DNA of 64,000 nucleotides from Vineibacter terrae (GTDB lineage: Bacteria; Pseudomonadota; Alphaproteobacteria; Reyranellales; Reyranellaceae): assembly GCF_008039615.1 (NCBI RefSeq), contig NZ_VDUZ01000028.1, positions 48,823 through 112,822 on the forward strand, given 5' to 3'. Under the pieces are notes generated by a model. That model made no database searches. It was given only the letters and a program-made list of their open reading frames with translations, and had not been told where the DNA came from. The translations under genes and the position numbers were made by a program. Below, one piece after another: positions 60,210 to 64,000 of this stretch. Within the stretch, counting starts at the first letter, position 1; each line of letters opens with the position of its first letter.

Positions 60210-61610
60210 ATGGCTGCGCCCACGATTGCTGTGCCGACCCTGCCGAGCGGCGGGCCTGACCCGGATTTGCGCGACGGGCTTGAGTTTTTGCGCGGCGGGC
60301 GCTTTGCCGATGCCGAGGTGCGTTTTCGCTCGGCCATGGTGCGCTTCGGCGAGCGGCCGGACATCCTGCATTTCCTCGCCGTATGCGTGGTCAATCGTGG
60401 CGATGCGGCGGCCGCCGAGAAGCTGTGGCGCAAGGCGATCAAGCGCGATCCCGACGAGCCGATGCTGCATTTCAACCTCGGCGCCGTGCAGCACCGGCAG
60501 GGCCGGTTCGATGACGCGGTGAAGAGCTGGCGCCATGTCCTGCGGCTCGACGGCGCCTATCACGAGGCGCGGCTGCGGCTGGCGGCGACCCTGGCGGAGC
60601 TCGAGCGGCACGCCGAGGCCGAAGGCGCCTATCGCGAGCTGGTGGCGGGGCTCGATGCGGCGGCTGACGGCGATGTCCCGCCCGAGGCGGTGGCGCAGCG
60701 CTGGCGCCAAGTGGCGATGGCGCAGGCCGGCCTGGGCTATGTGCTCTACCGCCTGGGGCGATCGGAGGAGGCGCTGGCGCCGTTCAACGCTGCGATCACG
60801 GCGATGCCGGCGACGGCACCGGAATGGCCGGGGGTCCAGGCCGATCGCGGCCTGGCGCTGGCTGCGTCCGGCAATGTCGATGATGGATTGGCGGCGATCG
60901 ACGAGGCGCTGACCCTGGCGCCGGATCGGGCGGCGCTGCATCACAGCCGCGGCCACGTGCTGTTCCACGGCGGCCGTCCGGCCGACGCGATCGCCTCGCT
61001 GCAGCGGGCCGTCGAGCTCGATGCGTCACGCGCCGACACCGTGCGCCTGCTCGGCCTGTCGCGCGAGCACACCGGCGATGTGGCCGGCGCCATGGAAGCC
61101 TTCGAGAGCGCCTTGAAGATTCGGCCTGGATTCGCGGACGCGCTGCAGGATGCGACGGCGCTGGCGGTCGAGCGCGGCGAGTATGGCCGTGCGCTCGATC
61201 TGCTGAAGCCCTATCTCGAGCAGCATCGCGACGATGCCAAGGCCTGGAACAACGCCGGCATCGCGTTCCTGATGCTGGGCGAGCTGGAGCGCGCGCATGC
61301 CGCCCTCAAGCGCGCCCATCGCCTGGCGCCGAACGATCCGATGGTGCTGACCAACTACGGCCGCACCTTGACCCGCATGGATCGGGCCCACGAAGCCGCG
61401 GTCCTGCATCGGCGCGCGCTCGAGCTGCTGCCCGGCGACCCACGGCTGCTGGGGCACTACGGCGATTGCCTGCTGGCGCGCGGCCATCTCGAGGAAGCGC
61501 GCGCCACCTATCAGCAGGCGCTGGTCGTGGATCCCAACAATACCGATGCGCAGGCTGGCATGGAGCGCCTGCGGGCGATGCCCAACCTGTCGGCGCCGCC
61601 GTCTGCGTGA
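60210..61610 (+). CDS. Tetratricopeptide-repeat protein
   Basis: The 466-residue protein consists largely of about ten TPR units, seen as LRGGRFADAEVRFRSAM, NRGDAAAAEKLWRKAI, RQGRFDDAVKSWRHVL, LGRSEEALAPFNAAI and so on to EEARATYQQALVVDP. No signal peptide is evident. It acts as a scaffold for unknown partners. ATG at 60210, with GAGGA 7 nt upstream, is preferred to an earlier frame inside the repeat. The yggS-like gene follows after 10 nt. Confidence 0.9.
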   Translation: MAAPTIAVPTLPSGGPDPDLRDGLEFLRGGRFADAEVRFRSAMVRFGERPDILHFLAVCVVNRGDAAAAEKLWRKAIKRDPDEPMLHFNLGAVQHRQGRFDDAVKSWRHVLRLDGAYHEARLRLAATLAELERHAEAEGAYRELVAGLDAAADGDVPPEAVAQRWRQVAMAQAGLGYVLYRLGRSEEALAPFNAAITAMPATAPEWPGVQADRGLALAASGNVDDGLAAIDEALTLAPDRAALHHSRGHVLFHGGRPADAIASLQRAVELDASRADTVRLLGLSREHTGDVAGAMEAFESALKIRPGFADALQDATALAVERGEYGRALDLLKPYLEQHRDDAKAWNNAGIAFLMLGELERAHAALKRAHRLAPNDPMVLTNYGRTLTRMDRAHEAAVLHRRALELLPGDPRLLGHYGDCLLARGHLEEARATYQQALVVDPNNTDAQAGMERLRAMPNLSAPPSA

Positions 61611-61620
61611 AGGGCCTGCC

Positions 61621-62304
61621 ATGCCGGATGATCCTGCCTTCGATGCCGGTGCCAACCTCGCTGTGGTGCGGGCGCGCATCGCAGCGGCAGCGACGGCTTC
61701 CGGCCGCGACCCGCATGACGTGACCTTGGTCGCGGTCTCCAAGACGCACGGTGCCGAACGAGTCGCGGCCTTGATCGCCGCCGGACAGCGCGTGTTCGGC
61801 GAGAACCGTGTGCAGGAGGCCGAGGCGAAGTTTCCGGCGCTGAAGGCAGCGCATCCCGGCCTCGAGCTCCACCTGATCGGTCCGCTGCAGACCAACAAGG
61901 CGCGCGATGCGGTGGCGTTGTTCGATGTGATCGAAAGCGTCGACCGGCCCAGGCTGGCGGCCGAGCTTGCCAAGGAGATGGCACGTCTCAATCGTCGCCC
62001 GATCTGCTTCGTGCAGGTCAATACCGGCGAGGAGGCGCAGAAGGCAGGCGTGCTGCCGCACGAGGCGGATGCGTTCGTGCGCGCTTGCATCGACGATTAC
62101 CAATTGCCCGTGACCGGCGTGATGTGCATCCCGCCGGTCGACGAGGAGCCGGCGCTGCATTTCGCGCTGCTGCGCAAGATCGCCGAGCGCAACGGGCTTG
62201 CTGCGATCAGCATGGGCATGAGCGCCGACTATGAAACCGCGGTTCGTTTCGGCGCCACGCATGTGCGCGTCGGCACGGCGCTGTTTGGCCAGCGCCCCGG
62301 CTGA
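61621..62304 (+). CDS. YggS-family PLP homeostasis protein
   Basis: The 228-residue protein is a YggS/PLPBP type: LVAVSKTHG with the PLP-binding Lys, FGENRVQEAEAKF, LHLIGPLQTNKA, ESVDRPRLA and SMGMSADYETAVRFGATHVRVGTALFG. It holds PLP and keeps amino and keto acid pools in balance. It has normal length and follows the TPR gene closely. Confidence 0.95.
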   Translation: MPDDPAFDAGANLAVVRARIAAAATASGRDPHDVTLVAVSKTHGAERVAALIAAGQRVFGENRVQEAEAKFPALKAAHPGLELHLIGPLQTNKARDAVALFDVIESVDRPRLAAELAKEMARLNRRPICFVQVNTGEEAQKAGVLPHEADAFVRACIDDYQLPVTGVMCIPPVDEEPALHFALLRKIAERNGLAAISMGMSADYETAVRFGATHVRVGTALFGQRPG

Positions 62305-62580
62305 CGGCTTCCCTCTTGTCCCGTGCCTTGGACGATCACGGAATGGTGCGCCGGGGTTGAAGCGTCGCCACAGGATCGCCACATCTGAGCACGCATCGCG
62401 AGCGTAAGCTCATCGACAGGCCGATCCAAGCCGCGATAGACGCATCTTTGTGGTGCAACCATGGCGAGTTCTGGTCAAACAGGACGGCGCGTGGGCAAAA
62501 CCATGACGATGACCGGGGATGCGCCGGGCATCGCGTGCGTACCGACAGGCTATGGCCAGTCGCGCGACGCGGAGGGAATC

Positions 62581-63291
62581 ATGCAACCCAGGAGATGGGC
62601 GCCAGTGCTCGTGCTCGCGGCGGCGCTGGTTGCGTCGGCGGGTGCCGTGCATGCCCAGGAGCGCGCCGGCATCGTTGCCTGGCCACCCGAGGCCGACGCC
62701 ATGGCGATGCGCGAAGCCCCGCGCGAAGAAGGTGCTGTTGTCGCATGGACGACGCTGGATCCGCCGGCGCTGGTCGATACGCTGCGCCGTGGCGGATTGG
62801 TGATGCTGGTGCGGCACGGCCAGGCCGCGGGCAACGATCGTGACCCGGCGCCCTGGCGTATCACCGGCGATCGCCGGGCGCAGAGCAATCTGACATCGGC
62901 TGGCAAGGCGCAGGCGCGCCTGATCGGCGTTGGCCTGCGGACGCTGGGGGTTCCCGTCACGAAGGTCGTGGCCAGCCCCTACTACCGGGCGCGCGATTTC
63001 GCCGAGATCGCCTTCCGCACCAAGCCGGTGATCGCAGCCGACCTGGGGCCGGAGAATCCCGGGCAGATCGATGCGTACCGGCGCTACCTCGACACGCCGC
63101 CGGTCGGCGGCAACCTGGTCGTGGTCGGTCACCTGCTGGCCCCGACGACGGCCCAGATCTCGCAGCTGAGCGAGCTGGCCGATGGCCATGCCGCCATCTA
63201 TCTGCCGGACGGCAAGGGCGGAAAGACCCTGATCGCGCTCATCGCGCCGGCTGACTGGGCGCGGCTGATCGAAGCCGTGCCGGGCGGCTGA
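62581..63291 (+). CDS. Exported histidine phosphatase family protein
   Basis: The 236-residue protein has a signal peptide (WAPVLVLAAALVASAGAVHAQ), then VMLVRHGQAAGND with the phosphorylated His, VASPYYRARDFAE and VVVGHLLAP with the second His. It is probably a periplasmic phosphomonoesterase; the substrate is unknown. GGAGGG before the ATG at 62581 fixes the start. It is not related by context to cobC at 33067. Confidence 0.87.
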   Translation: MQPRRWAPVLVLAAALVASAGAVHAQERAGIVAWPPEADAMAMREAPREEGAVVAWTTLDPPALVDTLRRGGLVMLVRHGQAAGNDRDPAPWRITGDRRAQSNLTSAGKAQARLIGVGLRTLGVPVTKVVASPYYRARDFAEIAFRTKPVIAADLGPENPGQIDAYRRYLDTPPVGGNLVVVGHLLAPTTAQISQLSELADGHAAIYLPDGKGGKTLIALIAPADWARLIEAVPGG

Positions 63292-63412
63292 GCATCGCGG
63301 CACGCGAAACGCACGCACCTGTGCGCGGACAAGATGCAACCCTGCTTTTCGTGTCCGGCGCGGCGGCATAAGATGCCGCCCTCTGTCCGCACCGTGTTCG
63401 CCAGGAGCCATC

Positions 63413-63829
63413 ATGCACTGCCCCCCGCGCGTCATTGCCGCCGCGCTAGGCGTCTTTCTGTTGACCGCCTGCACGGGCGGCGGTGGCGGCGGCGATGGCG
63501 GTGACCGCCCGGCGGTGACCTTGACCAGCGTCGAGCCGGGCCGCTTCGAATCCAGCCGGCCGGGCACGCCCATTCCGCTGGCCACCATCAAGACCATGGA
63601 CGACCGTCAGGTCGCCGGCACGTTCGGCCGCCCGGTGTTCCAGCGCGACGAAAGCGGTGGCGCGCGCCTGCTGCGCTTCCGCAGCGATGCCTGCGACCTC
63701 GATCTCTTCATGTACTCGGCGGGCGGCAGCTGGCAGGTCCGCCATGCCGAAGCCCGCGACCGCTCGCTGCGCACGCTGCCGGTCGACCGCTGCGCCGGTT
63801 CGGTATCGGCGCAAAAACGGACAGCCTGA
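63413..63829 (+). CDS. Small lipoprotein of unknown function
   Basis: The 138-residue protein has a lipoprotein signal with lipobox LLTAC (Cys at about residue 20) and a Gly-rich linker, then a compact domain with two more Cys (SDACDLDLFMY and VDRCAGS) that could form a disulfide. I recognise no family. AGGAG precedes the ATG. Nothing coding is visible from 63830 to the end. Confidence 0.7.
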   Translation: MHCPPRVIAAALGVFLLTACTGGGGGGDGGDRPAVTLTSVEPGRFESSRPGTPIPLATIKTMDDRQVAGTFGRPVFQRDESGGARLLRFRSDACDLDLFMYSAGGSWQVRHAEARDRSLRTLPVDRCAGSVSAQKRTA

Positions 63830-64000
63830 CGGCCTCTTTCTTCCACCGGCGCAGTTTCCTCTCCCCGCGAGCGCTAGGGCGTCTACACATCTTGGCGCGT
63901 TGGCGCGGCAGATTGACTCGGGCCGAGGATAGCGGCTTCCCGTGCGGGTGGGCGATGTGATTCTGTATGGCGCACTTTGGTTCAGCTGGAGTGCCGCCAT

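Overview
The window is GC-rich chromosomal DNA (roughly two-thirds G+C by eye), densely coding, with no rRNA, tRNA, CRISPR array, prophage or intact insertion sequence that I could find. A NepR anti-sigma factor with two EcfG-like sigma factors, a GGAAC/CGTT general-stress promoter and the gene content (SirB1, RsmI-YraN, GshB, class III CoA-transferases, TauD, MmgE/PrpD) point to an alphaproteobacterium of the Rhodospirillales/Hyphomicrobiales type. The genus cannot be fixed from the sequence.

Region by region. 1-7.8 kb: end of a CaiB-type CoA-transferase, then an envelope-stress locus in which an OmpR-type regulator and its histidine kinase sit between two active-looking HtrA/Deg proteases; a PmrA-like box and a strong terminator bracket the second protease. 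A DUF2000 gene diverges from an AraC regulator. 7.8-13 kb: TauD dioxygenase, MetE-C-terminal-like protein, metallo-beta-lactamase hydrolase, and a two-gene module of an ImmA/IrrE zinc peptidase followed by a class III nucleotidyl-cyclase-like protein. 13-25.9 kb: LysR, S9 peptidase, purH, SDR-DoxX fusion plus DUF2269 protein, an M91-like HExxH protein, threonine deaminase, a second CaiB-type enzyme, and scoAB. 26-35.9 kb: SRPBCC protein, EamA transporters, rmuC, YkvA, UMF1-type MFS, and the late cobalamin genes cobT / cobS-cobC-cobU. 36-45.9 kb: SYLF protein, DUF882 peptidase, a putative cytochrome remnant, a five-gene run rsmI-yraN-sirB1-gshB-ankyrin diverging from an LpoA-like lipoprotein gene, LysE, HIT, a DUF4412-like protein and ada. 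46-48 kb: general stress response locus (two ECF sigma factors, nepR, and a frameshifted csbD carrying an EcfG promoter); phyR is not in the window. 48-58.5 kb: thioesterase, acyl-CoA synthetase and MDR oxidoreductase (a CoA/lipid cluster), an iron-type ABC importer, MmgE/PrpD, and a flavodiiron-like MBL gene diverging from a TetR regulator. 58.5-59.3 kb: a small AT-richer island encoding a YwgA/DUF4065-like protein translationally coupled to a small upstream frame. 59.3-64 kb: Smr protein, TPR protein, YggS, secreted histidine phosphatase and a lipoprotein.

Two families of palindromic interspersed repeats recur: family A (85-117 bp, ends GTCATCC / GGATGAC) at 12854, 16859 and 51482, and family B (about 170-190 bp, nested inverted repeats) at 13383, 22937 and 59942. 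Family B reaches into the 3' end of the CoA-transferase gene at 23063. The strongest candidates for undescribed biology are the ImmA-cyclase pair (11030-12685), the low-GC coupled pair (58537-59258), and the composite repeats.
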